From Deltaproteobacteria bacterium (GTDB lineage: Bacteria; Desulfobacterota; Desulfobulbia; Desulfobulbales; Desulfurivibrionaceae): a stretch of 64,000 nucleotides of DNA. The notes under the pieces were generated by a model. It worked only from the letters and a program-made list of their open reading frames with translations. It was not told where the DNA came from and ran no database searches. Location: assembly GCA_021802775.1 (NCBI GenBank), contig JAJZRJ010000001.1, positions 1-64,000 on the forward strand, given 5' to 3'. Below are positions 1-8,088 of the stretch, in pieces. The position numbers and the translations under genes were made by a program. Every line of letters starts with the position of its first letter. Position 1 is the first letter of the stretch.

Positions 1-42
1 ACCCGCTTACAAATTGACGAAGATTTGTTACACTTGACTTTG

Positions 43-141
43 CCATGCTGGCCTCCTCTGATCCGGTAGGTTGAAGTTACTCCTTCAAGGCTACGACTTT
101 ATCAGATGGCCAGCATGGTATTTGTGCTCCGGCCAGCATGG
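43..141. repeat. Three copies of an 11-bp motif, one inverted, at the left edge
   Basis: The motif GGCCAGCATGG occurs at 108-118 and 131-141, and its reverse complement occurs at 43-53. Between the first two copies there is also a small hairpin (TTGAA at 71-75 and TTCAA at 83-87). Clustered direct and inverted copies like this are seen at the ends of some insertion sequences, for example IS21-type ends. No transposase is visible, so that reading is only an inference. Nothing else is recognisable in the first 236 bases; the open frame that extends upstream of the first gene over part of this stretch does not look coding. Confidence 0.5.
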
Positions 142-236
142 ATTGCCGAGTCCAGAAAGCACTGTCCAACCAGGGAGGCTGCTGCTACAATAAAAAGCGG
201 CTGGATTTCTTTCTGCTATTGAAGAGGGGGTGCTTC

Positions 237-2282
237 ATGGGTAAGACAGCAAAAATCCTCGGCGGAATCGTTGCCATCCTGCTCCTCATCGTCGGCGGCC
301 TTGCCGCCGCGGTCCGCTTCTACCTCACCGACGAACGGGTCCGCGCCCTCGTGGTCCCGGCCGCCGAAAAGGCCCTGGCCCGCAAGGTCGAACTCGGGGC
401 CATCTCGGTGGGCCTCTTCACCGGCATCTCCCTCACCGACTTCGCCATCAAGGAAATGGACGGCCGGACCGATTTCGTCAAGGCCGAGGCCCTGGTGCTG
501 CGCTACGAGTTCTGGCCGCTGCTCAAAAAACAGGTCATCATCAACGAGATCCGGCTCGATCGTCCTTTTGTCCGCATCCACCGCGATAAATCCGGCGCCT
601 TCAACTTCGATTCGCTGCCTTTTGCCGCTGCCAGGAAGAAGCAGCCGGAGGTACCGCGGGAAGCCGCGCCAACCAAAGGCAAGGCCATCACGGTAAAAGA
701 GGTGGCGGTCAGCGCGGCCAAAGTGGTGGTGAGTGACGAGAGCGGCAAGATCCCGGCCCTGGAAACCCTGGTCAGCGCCAACCTGAATCTCATGGCCGAT
801 TCAAACGGCGCGCCGGCCATCTCCCGGGGCGACGCCGACCTGGCCGCCACCCTCACCATCGGCCGGTTCAAGCCGCGCCTCATCCTCAAGGCGACCTTTG
901 ACCCGGCCCGCATCACCTACCAGGCCGAGGCGATCCTCGACAAAGACACGGTGCGCCTCGAAGGAACCATGCAGGATTACCGGACCACGCCGCAAACCAC
1001 GGTGAATCTAGCGGCCAAGAGCCTAGACCTGGAGAAACTGCTGGCCATGAAGGCCCAGCTCCCCAAGGAGGGGGAACCGGAGGAGGTCTCGCCCCTGGTC
1101 AAGTACAACGTGAAAGGCACGGCCAAGATCGACCGCCTCCGCTACCAGCGGCTGCTGGTCAATGATCTGGCGGCCGATTTCGACCCGCGACAGGTCAGCC
1201 TCAAAGCCAATGCCGAGGTGGAGGGCGAGAGCGTCGCGGTAAACGGCCTGGTGGCCAACTATCTCACCGCGCCCCGGGCCACTCTCAATCTGAGTGCCCA
1301 GCGGCTCACCGTGGAAAAGCTCATGGGGCTCGCGGCCAAGGGACCGGAAGGCGGCAAGGCCGGCCCGGCTGCGGCCAAACCGCTGGCGGAAAAGCTGCCG
1401 AAAAAATTCAGCGCCCAGGGCCGCATCACCGTGGAAGAGCTGCTCTACAAGCAACTCGCCCTCACCACGCTCGTGGTGCCCTACCGCCTGCAGAATGGGG
1501 TGTTCTCCATCAACAACCTCACCGCCCGCATGGCTGGCGGGGCAGTGGTCGCCAACGACACCGTCGATCTGCGCAAACTCGACCCGGGGATAAAGGGCGA
1601 TCTCGCCGTCCGGGCGATCCAGGTAAGCGAGTTCCTGAAGGGCGTGGCTCCGGCCGCGGCCAACCTGGTGGGCGGCACGGCGGAAGGCGCCTGCACCTAT
1701 GCCGGTTCGGGGCTGGGCTGGGCCAAGCTCCAGCACAATATCATTGCCGACGGCACCTTTGCCGTCCAGGGCGCGCGACTGCACAATGCCCCGCTCACCG
1801 CGGCGGTGGCCCTGCTCCTCAACCTGCCGGAGCTGACCGACCTCTCGCTGACCAACGCCAACGGCACGGTGCACGTGGCCAACCGCGTGGCGGCGCTCGA
1901 CACCAAAATGACCGGCCAGGACCTCAACATCGCCGCCACCGGCACCATCGACTTTGACAAGAACCTCAACCTGCCGGTGGCCATGCGCTTCTCGCCGCGG
2001 CTCAGCACCAAGCTGCAGCAGCAGGCCTCCATTGCCCGTTATCTCACCAGCGATGCCGGTGAGACCATGATCCGGCTGCGGATCGGCGGCACTCTGAACA
2101 AACCCCGGCCCGAGCCCGACCCAACCATGCTCCGCGAAGGCGCGGAGCAGGCGATCAAAAAGAAGCTCCTCGAAAAACTCGCACCGCCGCGAAGCGGGCA
2201 GCCGACCGATCCGAACCAACCGCAACAGCAGCAACCGAGCAGCCCGGCGCAACAGCTGCTGCGTGACATTCTCGGGATGTAA
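237..2282 (+). CDS. AsmA-family inner-membrane-anchored protein
   Basis: A 681-residue protein of the AsmA/DUF748 group. The N-terminus is a membrane anchor (about residues 8-30, ILGGIVAILLLIVGG), followed by a long periplasmic region rich in beta strands, in which short segments describing 'basal' and layered repeats alternate with linkers. The C-terminus is a Pro/Gln-rich tail ending in a short helix. AsmA-like proteins act in the envelope and some are proposed to bridge membranes for phospholipid transport; that role is family knowledge, not visible here. The ATG at 237 was chosen because it follows a purine-rich ribosome binding site (GAAGAGGGGG) and starts directly at the anchor; 33 codons of open frame upstream were excluded. 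The next gene begins 5 bases later, so the two are probably cotranscribed. Confidence 0.85.
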   Translation: MGKTAKILGGIVAILLLIVGGLAAAVRFYLTDERVRALVVPAAEKALARKVELGAISVGLFTGISLTDFAIKEMDGRTDFVKAEALVLRYEFWPLLKKQVIINEIRLDRPFVRIHRDKSGAFNFDSLPFAAARKKQPEVPREAAPTKGKAITVKEVAVSAAKVVVSDESGKIPALETLVSANLNLMADSNGAPAISRGDADLAATLTIGRFKPRLILKATFDPARITYQAEAILDKDTVRLEGTMQDYRTTPQTTVNLAAKSLDLEKLLAMKAQLPKEGEPEEVSPLVKYNVKGTAKIDRLRYQRLLVNDLAADFDPRQVSLKANAEVEGESVAVNGLVANYLTAPRATLNLSAQRLTVEKLMGLAAKGPEGGKAGPAAAKPLAEKLPKKFSAQGRITVEELLYKQLALTTLVVPYRLQNGVFSINNLTARMAGGAVVANDTVDLRKLDPGIKGDLAVRAIQVSEFLKGVAPAAANLVGGTAEGACTYAGSGLGWAKLQHNIIADGTFAVQGARLHNAPLTAAVALLLNLPELTDLSLTNANGTVHVANRVAALDTKMTGQDLNIAATGTIDFDKNLNLPVAMRFSPRLSTKLQQQASIARYLTSDAGETMIRLRIGGTLNKPRPEPDPTMLREGAEQAIKKKLLEKLAPPRSGQPTDPNQPQQQQPSSPAQQLLRDILGM

Positions 2283-2287
2283 GCACC

Positions 2288-3664
2288 ATGGCGAACCGCG
2301 AGGCCATCCAACACCGTCTGGCGCAACTCCGCGATTGGCTCTGGGCCGCTCCTGCCAGCACCGAACCATGGTGGCAACGCACGGGCCGGATCTGGCTGCG
2401 CGTCTTTTGCATCTTCGGCCACGAGTTCCGGCGCGATCGCTTGAGCCTCAGGGCCAGTGCACTCACCTTCACCGTCCTCCTCTCGCTGGTGCCGACCATC
2501 GCCCTTGGCACCGCGGTACTCAAAGGGCTGGGCGGCGGCGACCAGGCCTGGCAGGCCGCCTACCGCCTCATCGACCAGATGGAGGCCTCGGCGGAATCCC
2601 CCATTTTCGGCGGCCGGGACGACGCAGCCACCGCCGCCCAAGCGGCCGCCAAGGAGGAAGAGCGGCGTACCCTCTCCGCCCATCTGCGCCGCGCCGTGGA
2701 CCAGATCTTCGACTACGTGGACCGCACCAACTTCGCTGCTCTCGGCACCTTTGGCATGGTCACCCTGCTCCTGGCCGCCTTCTCGATCTTCAGCAGCATC
2801 GAACAGGCGATGAACGCCATCTGGCACGTGGCCGCCTCCCGGCCCTGGGGCCGCCGGTTCATGGATTATCTCGCCCTGATGATTGTGCTGCCCATCTCGA
2901 TCAACGTGACGCTGGCCGCCTCCACGGCACTCCAGAGCAAGACCCTGCGCCATTACCTCGAAATCTGGCTGCCGCTAAGTGGCATCACGGTCTTCCTCTT
3001 CAACCTGCTGCCGCTGCTGCTCCTGGCTTTCACCTTTGCCCTGCTCTATCGCTTCCTGCCCAACACCCGAGTCAAGGCCAGCGCGGCCCTGGCCGGCGGC
3101 GCCTTCGGCGGCCTGCTCTGGCTCATCGTCCAGACCGCCTACCTCAAGCTGCAAATCGGTGTCGCCGACTACAACGCCATCTATGGCTCCTTTGCCACCG
3201 TGCCGCTCTTCCTGCTCTGGCTGCAACTCTGCTGGATCATCTTCCTGGCCGGTGCCGAGATGGCCTTTGCCGTGCAGGCCTGGCCCAACTGGCGGCCGGA
3301 TCGCCACCAGCCGGCGCCCATCGCCCGGCTGGCCCTGGCCTTCGGCATCATCGACCTGGCGTATCAGGATCTCACGGTCCGGCAGATGACGCATCTCTCC
3401 ACCCTGGCACGCCGCCTGGGCGAACCGGAACCGGTGGTGCGGGATGTGGTGGCAGCGCTGGTCAAGGCAGGGATACTGCGGCGGGTGGCCGAGGCCGGCC
3501 GCCACTACGTGTTGGGCGTGGCGGCGGAGAAGTTCGATCCGGTGGAGGTGGTGGAACTCATCCTCGGCACCGAGGTGCCGCCGCGGCGCGGCAGCTCCCT
3601 GGCCATCGAGGCGTTGCAGGCCGCGCGGCTGGCGGTGCGGAACAAAAAAATCACTATCAACTGA
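2288..3664 (+). CDS. YihY/BrkB family membrane protein
   Basis: A 458-residue protein. An early segment (about 50-80: SLRASALTFTVLLSLVPTIALG) matches the signature start of the YihY/UPF0761 family. About six membrane segments follow, up to roughly residue 330, and the C-terminal 100 residues look like a winged-helix domain (RQMTHLSTLARRLGEPEPVV onward). The family was once called 'ribonuclease BN' or virulence factor BrkB; its real function is unsettled and transport is suspected. There is an insertion of about 35 residues with a charged, Ala-rich stretch (about 100-140) between the first and second membrane segments. It starts 5 bases after the AsmA-like gene. Confidence 0.88.
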   Translation: MANREAIQHRLAQLRDWLWAAPASTEPWWQRTGRIWLRVFCIFGHEFRRDRLSLRASALTFTVLLSLVPTIALGTAVLKGLGGGDQAWQAAYRLIDQMEASAESPIFGGRDDAATAAQAAAKEEERRTLSAHLRRAVDQIFDYVDRTNFAALGTFGMVTLLLAAFSIFSSIEQAMNAIWHVAASRPWGRRFMDYLALMIVLPISINVTLAASTALQSKTLRHYLEIWLPLSGITVFLFNLLPLLLLAFTFALLYRFLPNTRVKASAALAGGAFGGLLWLIVQTAYLKLQIGVADYNAIYGSFATVPLFLLWLQLCWIIFLAGAEMAFAVQAWPNWRPDRHQPAPIARLALAFGIIDLAYQDLTVRQMTHLSTLARRLGEPEPVVRDVVAALVKAGILRRVAEAGRHYVLGVAAEKFDPVEVVELILGTEVPPRRGSSLAIEALQAARLAVRNKKITIN

Positions 3665-3708
3665 CGCGAAAAACAGCAGCTCCTCAATCTCAATTCAGGT
3701 GACAGGCG

Positions 3709-4119
3709 ATGCGACATGCAACGATCCGGATTGCCGCGCTGGGTATATGGTTGTTCCTGCTTGCCGGGTGCGATCCTATCTCGCTGACCCTCTTTGGCGT
3801 AGGTGCCGGCACGGGGGTTGGCCATACCCTGGGCGGCATTGCCTACAAAACCTTTACCGAGCCGCTGCCCAAGGTGAAAAAAGCCTCCCTCACCGCGCTC
3901 AAACGCATGGCGATCAAGGTCAACACGATCGAAAAAGTGGAAGGGGGCGAGAACATCGCCGCCAAGGCAACGGATCGGAACATCTCCATTGAGCTGGAAG
4001 CCATCAGCGCCAACACGACCCGCATGCGCACCACGGCAAGGAAAAACGGAGCCCTGATGGATTCCGCCACGGCGGTCGAGATTATCATGCAGACGGAAAA
4101 GGCGTTGGGCGGCCAATAA
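3709..4119 (+). CDS. Small DUF3568-like lipoprotein
   Basis: A 136-residue protein with a clear lipoprotein signal: hydrophobic N-terminus followed by the lipobox LAGC, with Cys20 as the predicted lipidated residue. The mature part has a Gly-rich segment (GVGAGTGVGHTLGG) and then a compact alpha/beta domain resembling DUF3568 proteins of delta-proteobacteria. The residue after Cys is Asp, which in Enterobacteria would favour retention in the inner membrane; whether that rule holds here is unknown. The function is unknown. It lies between the YihY gene and a secreted repeat protein on the same strand. Confidence 0.7.
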   Translation: MRHATIRIAALGIWLFLLAGCDPISLTLFGVGAGTGVGHTLGGIAYKTFTEPLPKVKKASLTALKRMAIKVNTIEKVEGGENIAAKATDRNISIELEAISANTTRMRTTARKNGALMDSATAVEIIMQTEKALGGQ

Positions 4120-4178
4120 TGCTGTTGCCCGGCACCACGAGGTGCAAGGCGGCAAGAAGACCAAACAGGGAGGTCCGT

Positions 4179-5093
4179 ATGAAAACGAATCTGGTTGGGA
4201 TCATGGCGGTGCTTACGCTGGTGTTGGGTACGACAGCCAGCCTTGCTCAGGCAGCGACGGAGGACGCGACCCTGACAACGCAGGCCGCCCAGATGGACCG
4301 CTACGCGACGGCCAAGGGCCAGACCACGGTCAGCAGCAGGACAGCGGCTGATTTCAGCAAGTTCTACGGCCAGACCAACTCCCAGGCGCTGGCCGAGGGG
4401 CTGCGGAGCGGCAGCGAGATCACGCTGGCAACCACGGCTGCGGACGGCACCACCTCCACCGCGACCTTCACCCCGCCCACCGGCAGCATGGGCAACGGCA
4501 ATGTTTACATTTCCATGGCGCTTGCCCAGCAGCAGCTCACCGCCGCCGGGATCACCGACCCCACGGCCCAGCAGATCGAGACGGCGATGGTGGGCGGCAC
4601 CCTCACCCCCGGCGGAGAGCCGGTAGAGGGTGTGCTGGAAATGCGGGCGAACGGCATGGGCTGGGGCCAGATCGCCCAGGCCTACGGGACGAAACTGGGC
4701 CCGGTCATCAGCGGCATGAAAGCCGCCAACACCGCGCTCTCCCGCACCAGCACCCTCAAGACCGGAACCGCCACGACAACCACAGGCAGCACCCCGGCGA
4801 CAGCGGCCGGTAAGGCGACCGCCGCCAAACCCAAGGCAACCACCGGAGCCGGCAAGAGCGGGATTGTGACCGGGGCAGGCGGAGCCAATGTGGTGGGTGG
4901 CGCCAAGGCATCCGGCGGCAAGAGCGGCATCGTGACCGGAGCAGGAGGCGCAGCCGGAACCGGAGCCGGTGGCGTCTCGTCCGCAGGCGGCGGCGCGAAA
5001 AGCCAGGGCCAGGGCACCGGGATCGTCACCGGCGGCGGAGCTGCCAGCGGCAGCGGTGGCCAGGGCAAAGGCTACGGCAAGGGTGGCAAGTGA
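4179..5093 (+). CDS. Secreted protein with Gly/Ala-rich C-terminal repeats
   Basis: A 304-residue protein with a Sec signal peptide (about residues 1-25, ending AQA). The central part (about 30-185) is unremarkable and not recognised. From about residue 195 it becomes Thr/Ala/Gly-rich, with near-identical units SGIVTGAGGA at 227-236 and 249-258 and TGIVTGGGAA at 280-289, and ends in a Gly/Lys tail. Such low-complexity tails suggest an exported structural or surface-associated protein, but no family can be named. The ATG at 4179 was chosen because it follows GGAGGTC and begins the signal peptide; 20 upstream codons in frame were excluded. Confidence 0.72.
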   Translation: MKTNLVGIMAVLTLVLGTTASLAQAATEDATLTTQAAQMDRYATAKGQTTVSSRTAADFSKFYGQTNSQALAEGLRSGSEITLATTAADGTTSTATFTPPTGSMGNGNVYISMALAQQQLTAAGITDPTAQQIETAMVGGTLTPGGEPVEGVLEMRANGMGWGQIAQAYGTKLGPVISGMKAANTALSRTSTLKTGTATTTTGSTPATAAGKATAAKPKATTGAGKSGIVTGAGGANVVGGAKASGGKSGIVTGAGGAAGTGAGGVSSAGGGAKSQGQGTGIVTGGGAASGSGGQGKGYGKGGK

Positions 5094-5104
5094 GGAGAAA
5101 CCAG

Positions 5105-5133
5105 AGGGGGACGCGCCCATTGGACGTCCCCCT
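5105..5133. terminator. Hairpin between convergent genes
   Basis: A perfect 9-bp stem (AGGGGGACG at 5105-5113, CGTCCCCCT at 5125-5133) with an 11-base loop sits between the ends of two convergent genes. There is no T-run on either side, so it may work as a bidirectional barrier or an RNA 3'-end stabiliser rather than a classical intrinsic terminator. Confidence 0.5.
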
Positions 5134-5182
5134 ATTGCTCGCGCAACCGCCCCTCTCCCTGACGTTGGCGATGATGACGCAG

Positions 5183-5986
5183 CTAAACGACTAGTTGTTC
5201 CGATGTTGTCGGCACGGGCTGAACCACTACCGGCACCGCTTGTTCCGGCTTTTTCTTTGGCCTGTTCGCTGCGGCCAACCGCCGCTTCGCCTTGGCCGCG
5301 TCATCGCCTTCCATCACGTCGCGCTTGAGCACCAGGTTTTGGAGGGTGGAGAGAATCTGCTCTTCGGTGATCTTCACCCCTTTTCCTACTGCAACGAGCT
5401 GCCGACGGACAGCGGAAACCACCGGCTCGGTCAGGAGCGCTGCAGCCACCATGTGCTTGCTGGTAAGCTGGCATTCCTCGTGGAATGAGGCAATGGCCGA
5501 CTTGCTCACGCCCTCCTTGCTAATGAGAAAAAAGAATTCGGTCAGCATGGGCAGTTTGGCGGTGTCGGAAAAGCTGAAATCGAAGGCCACCTCGGTCTTG
5601 ATCGGCTTGCCGAAGATCACTCGGTGCGCCTGCCAATGGTCGCCATTCGTGAGCATAACCCACTCGATCCCCTCGCTGGCCGCATAGCCGATGGCTTGGC
5701 GCAGGTGGGCCTCCTTGAGCGGGATATTGATCGCCTTGACTTCGATCAGGAAGGTGGGCTTGTCATCTGTCTTGATAGCCAAGTCGCAGTATGTGCCACG
5801 GATCACATACTCGCTGGTGATCTCGGTGTACTTGTCATAACCGCAGATGGTGGAGAGCATGTCAACCACGATGGTCACCGTGTCTGACTCGTTCACGTCC
5901 CTCGCCTTGGCGCCCTCGATGACCTTGGCAAAGGTCTTGATGCCAGTTTTGATCCTCTCCTCGGCCCTCTTGGGTATGGTTGCCAC
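5183..5986 (-). CDS. Stand-alone HSDR_N-like PD-(D/E)XK nuclease domain protein
   Basis: A 267-residue protein. The nuclease core is visible: Asp68 (TYCDLAI), then Glu82-x-Lys84 (IEVKA), and a Gln97-xxx-Tyr101 motif. This is the arrangement of type I restriction HsdR N-terminal domains and RecB-like nucleases. Unlike HsdR there is no helicase motor, no HsdM/HsdS genes nearby, and the C-terminus is a short basic Pro-rich tail. Proteins of this kind are widespread single genes annotated as 'type I restriction enzyme HsdR N-terminal domain'; the role is not established. The GTG start at 5986 follows a strong GGGAGGGGG site. It lies at one edge of a small patch of toxin-antitoxin genes. Confidence 0.8.
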   Translation of the reverse strand: MATIPKRAEERIKTGIKTFAKVIEGAKARDVNESDTVTIVVDMLSTICGYDKYTEITSEYVIRGTYCDLAIKTDDKPTFLIEVKAINIPLKEAHLRQAIGYAASEGIEWVMLTNGDHWQAHRVIFGKPIKTEVAFDFSFSDTAKLPMLTEFFFLISKEGVSKSAIASFHEECQLTSKHMVAAALLTEPVVSAVRRQLVAVGKGVKITEEQILSTLQNLVLKRDVMEGDDAAKAKRRLAAANRPKKKPEQAVPVVVQPVPTTSEQLVV

Positions 5987-6041
5987 GTTGCCCCCTCCCT
6001 CGTTTTGTTAATGCCTAATTTCGAGTTTTCACTTTTGTTTC

Positions 6042-6070
6042 TGTGTACAGCGGCAAGGACACCCTGTCAA
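6042..6070 (-). promoter_or_regulatory. Candidate sigma-70 promoter for the HSDR_N-like gene
   Basis: On the minus strand a perfect TTGACA (-35, at 6065-6070) is followed after 17 bases by TACACA (-10, at 6042-6047), about 55 bases before the GTG start at 5986. Confidence 0.5.
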
Positions 6071-6139
6071 GGATGAGAAGCGGAATCCAGACGGCCCGCA
6101 TTCAACTCTGCAAGGTGCGGGAGGAAACAGGCGCGCTGT

Positions 6140-6253
6140 TCACGCCAGCCAGTTTTCCACAGTCAGGCCAGGGATGCGGGCGAAATGGCGGGTGTTACCG
6201 GACCAGCAAGAGTGGGTTGGCCAAGGCAATGGCGTCCGTTCAACAGCATACAT
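6140..6253 (-). pseudogene. Remnant of a VapC/FitB-type PIN toxin
   Basis: Only the two ends of a PIN-domain toxin appear to survive. An ATG at 6253 opens a 37-residue frame whose last half, SGNTRHFARIPGLTVENWLA, is the typical C-terminal end of FitB/VapC-like PIN toxins (the usual form is T-x-N-T-R-H-F-x-R-I-P-G-L-x-V-E-N-W). One frame over, between about 6205 and 6240, TDAIALANPLLLV resembles the DAxIAxxAL...LTLV segment that should directly precede it, so a frameshift separates the two. The N-terminal acidic core is absent. It immediately follows the antitoxin gene at 6240-6434, as expected for a former phd-vapC pair. Confidence 0.65.
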
Positions 6254-6434
6254 CGCGGCCTTTCCCACCCTGACGCCGCAGTTCGCCGAGGTCGGCCAAT
6301 TCCTTGGCCACTTCCTCGAAGTCCGGCCAGGAAGAGGCCACGGCTACCAACCCCTGCCGCTCACGGCCATGGGCAATCTTCGCAATCAATTCGGAAAGAT
6401 GACTTTTGACGTCGGCAACGGATACCTTCGGCAT
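6240..6434 (-). CDS. Phd/YefM-type antitoxin, apparently internally deleted
   Basis: A 64-residue protein. Residues 1-26 (MPKVSVADVKSHLSELIAKI...) are a textbook Phd/YefM N-terminal DNA-binding segment, and the start has an ideal AGGAGG site. The conserved strand that normally follows (a motif like VITRRGKPVA) is missing: the sequence jumps from HGRER to QGLVAVASSW and then to a normal-looking helical, toxin-binding tail (FEEVAKELADL). This suggests an in-frame deletion of about ten codons. The partner toxin downstream is itself a remnant. The protein may still be made, but whether it can dimerise and repress is doubtful. Confidence 0.65.
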   Translation of the reverse strand: MPKVSVADVKSHLSELIAKIAHGRERQGLVAVASSWPDFEEVAKELADLGELRRQGGKGRDVCC

Positions 6435-6570
6435 ATTCCACCTCCTGGGGCAAACAACTCCGGATGGGCTTATATGGCCATTATGGCTATAATCTATTTT
6501 CCGAAGGCACCGTGTCAAGGTCGCTGTATAACCACAATTCGGCGGCGGAAGACGGCGGGAACAACGTACC

Positions 6571-6993
6571 TCATCCGCCTTGGGCAGATCGCTGGAGCCG
6601 GCCGAAGAGAGTGTTGAGCTTCTTGTCAAACGTAACCATTTTGGTATTGGTCCGAATCGCAGCCGCCACCAAAACACAATCCACCAGATCGATTTTTTCG
6701 GTCGCGAACAGGGCAAGGGCTTCCAGCAGAACCTCCTTGTCCTGATTGACAAAACCCTTGTAGCGCAGCAGGGAGGAAAGAGAAGCAACCGCCTCATCTT
6801 TGGGAACCTGGTAAAACTTGGTCAACACATAGACACATTCCACCAACACACTCTCCAGCAAAAGCGCCTTTTCCCGGCCTGTGCGCACGGATTCGAAATA
6901 GCGCTCCGCCTGTTTGAACTGCGCCGGGTTATCCTGCAACAGATAGCGCAGTACGGCATTGGTATCCGGCAGGCTGTCAATCTTTCGCGGCAT
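6571..6993 (-). CDS. PIN-domain toxin (VapC-like RNase)
   Basis: A 140-residue PIN-domain protein. It has the early acidic residue with its neighbour Asn (LPDTNAVLRYLLQDNP), a central Glu in ESVLVECVYVL, and C-terminal acidic residues in EKIDLVDCVLVAAA and VTFDKKL, consistent with the metal-binding pocket of VapC ribonucleases. Family members cleave tRNA or rRNA when released from their antitoxin. The ATG at 6993 has AGGAGG upstream and overlaps the end of the AbrB-type antitoxin gene by 17 bases, so translation is probably coupled. In an earlier frame start 42 more codons are open, but they overlap the antitoxin and look non-coding. Confidence 0.82.
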   Translation of the reverse strand: MPRKIDSLPDTNAVLRYLLQDNPAQFKQAERYFESVRTGREKALLLESVLVECVYVLTKFYQVPKDEAVASLSSLLRYKGFVNQDKEVLLEALALFATEKIDLVDCVLVAAAIRTNTKMVTFDKKLNTLFGRLQRSAQGG

Positions 6994-7207
6994 CGGCCAC
7001 CTCCTGCCACACCTTTTCCCTGATCTCGGACAGCGGCCTCTCCCCGGCCGCGTATTTCGCAAGGGAGCCGGCCACGCTCCGGACCGGGATGAGCACGACC
7101 TTGCCTTCCTCGATTTCAAGCTCGACCGTATCGGTGGTCAGCACCTTCCGGATATGCCGGGGAATGGTGATTTGCCCTTTGGCGGTAATTTTTGCCGTAA
7201 CAGACAT
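6977..7207 (-). CDS. AbrB/MazE-type antitoxin
   Basis: A 76-residue protein beginning MSVTAKITAKGQITIP, the classical swapped-hairpin AbrB/SpoVT DNA-binding fold (VTxKGQxTIPxxIRxxL). The C-terminal half (VRSVAGSLAKYAAGERPLSE) is the likely toxin-binding tail. It pairs with the PIN gene that overlaps its end. The ATG at 7207 is preferred over a TTG two codons upstream because of the spacing to AAGGAG. It probably represses its own promoter, see the inverted repeat just upstream. Confidence 0.85.
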   Translation of the reverse strand: MSVTAKITAKGQITIPRHIRKVLTTDTVELEIEEGKVVLIPVRSVAGSLAKYAAGERPLSEIREKVWQEVADAAKD

Positions 7208-7227
7208 TTTCAAAACTCCTTCCCAAA

Positions 7228-7257
7228 ATTATCACATTACTTTTACAAATTGTAATG
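7228..7257 (-). promoter_or_regulatory. Promoter and likely operator of the AbrB/PIN pair
   Basis: On the minus strand TTACAA (7250-7255) and GATAAT (7228-7233) are 16 bases apart. An inverted repeat, CATTAC at 7235-7240 and GTAATG at 7252-7257, lies over the -35 region and the spacer. This is the expected layout for autorepression by the antitoxin; binding itself is inferred. Confidence 0.5.
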
Positions 7258-7341
7258 CAATCTATGAAGAAAAGACAAGAGAAATAAGACGCGAGTACGA
7301 GACAAAAGGGGAAACGACCTACTTACCCCCCCACACCCCTT

Positions 7342-8088
7342 TTACCAAGCCAGCAGGGCAAGCCAACCAAGCACCTCGCCCAGTTCGCAGGAGGCGCCGA
7401 GCACATCGCCGGTGACGCCGCCCAGGGCGCGGGTAGCCTTGAAGTAGAGATAGACGGCCGGAAGGAGGGAGGCGAGCAGCGCGACTATGGCCGCCGGCCC
7501 GAGAAGGCAGAAAGGAACAACGAAGAGCGCGCCGAGCAGCACCTCGCGGATGCTTACTTGGCCGACAAAGGCATGGCCCGTGCCCTGCTCCCGCGGGTAG
7601 CGGCTGCGCCAGGCGAGCAGCACCATGGCCCAGCGGCCAGCCACCAGCGGCAGAATCAGCAACACCTTGTGGTCGGCAAACAACTCCGGCAAGAGGTCTG
7701 CCAGGGCGCTCGCTTTGAGGCCCAGCAGCAGGATCAGGCCGATGACGCCAAAGGCGCCGATGCCGGAATCCTTCATGATCGCCAACCGCCGGGCCGGGTC
7801 GTTGCCGCCGCCCAGGCCGTCCAGCAGATCGGCCAGGCCGTCGAGATGCAGGCCGCGGGTGAGCCAGGCCAGCAGGGCCACCAGCAGCAAGGCGGTGGTG
7901 AGGCCGCTGCCGAAAAGCGCGATCAATCCTTGGGCGGCCAGGAGCAATAAACCGCCGAGCAGCCAGCCCACCAGCGGGAAGAAGGCGGCACTGCGGGTCA
8001 GGTCGCGGCTGTTCACGTCATCCGGCGCCTTGAGCGGCAGGATGGTGAGAAAGGAAATCGCAACGCGCGCTGCCCGCCAGAGGGTCAT
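7342..8088 (-). CDS. cobS: Adenosylcobinamide-GDP ribazoletransferase (cobalamin synthase)
   Basis: A 248-residue integral membrane enzyme that joins adenosylcobinamide-GDP to alpha-ribazole (phosphate), the last step of nucleotide-loop assembly of cobamides. Diagnostic stretches are FLTILPL near the N-terminus, the acidic HLDGLADLLDGLGGG (about 80-95) that binds metal and substrate, and the multiple membrane segments through the C-terminal half. Length is normal for CobS (about 245-255). Its ATG directly follows the stop of cobT with no gap, so the two are one operon. Confidence 0.93.
   Translation of the reverse strand: MTLWRAARVAISFLTILPLKAPDDVNSRDLTRSAAFFPLVGWLLGGLLLLAAQGLIALFGSGLTTALLLVALLAWLTRGLHLDGLADLLDGLGGGNDPARRLAIMKDSGIGAFGVIGLILLLGLKASALADLLPELFADHKVLLILPLVAGRWAMVLLAWRSRYPREQGTGHAFVGQVSIREVLLGALFVVPFCLLGPAAIVALLASLLPAVYLYFKATRALGGVTGDVLGASCELGEVLGWLALLAW

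Noticed and set aside
138-236. Earlier start for the AsmA-like gene
   Set aside because: The 33 extra residues are Cys-rich and lack a ribosome site; the ATG at 237 begins at the membrane anchor after a clear site.
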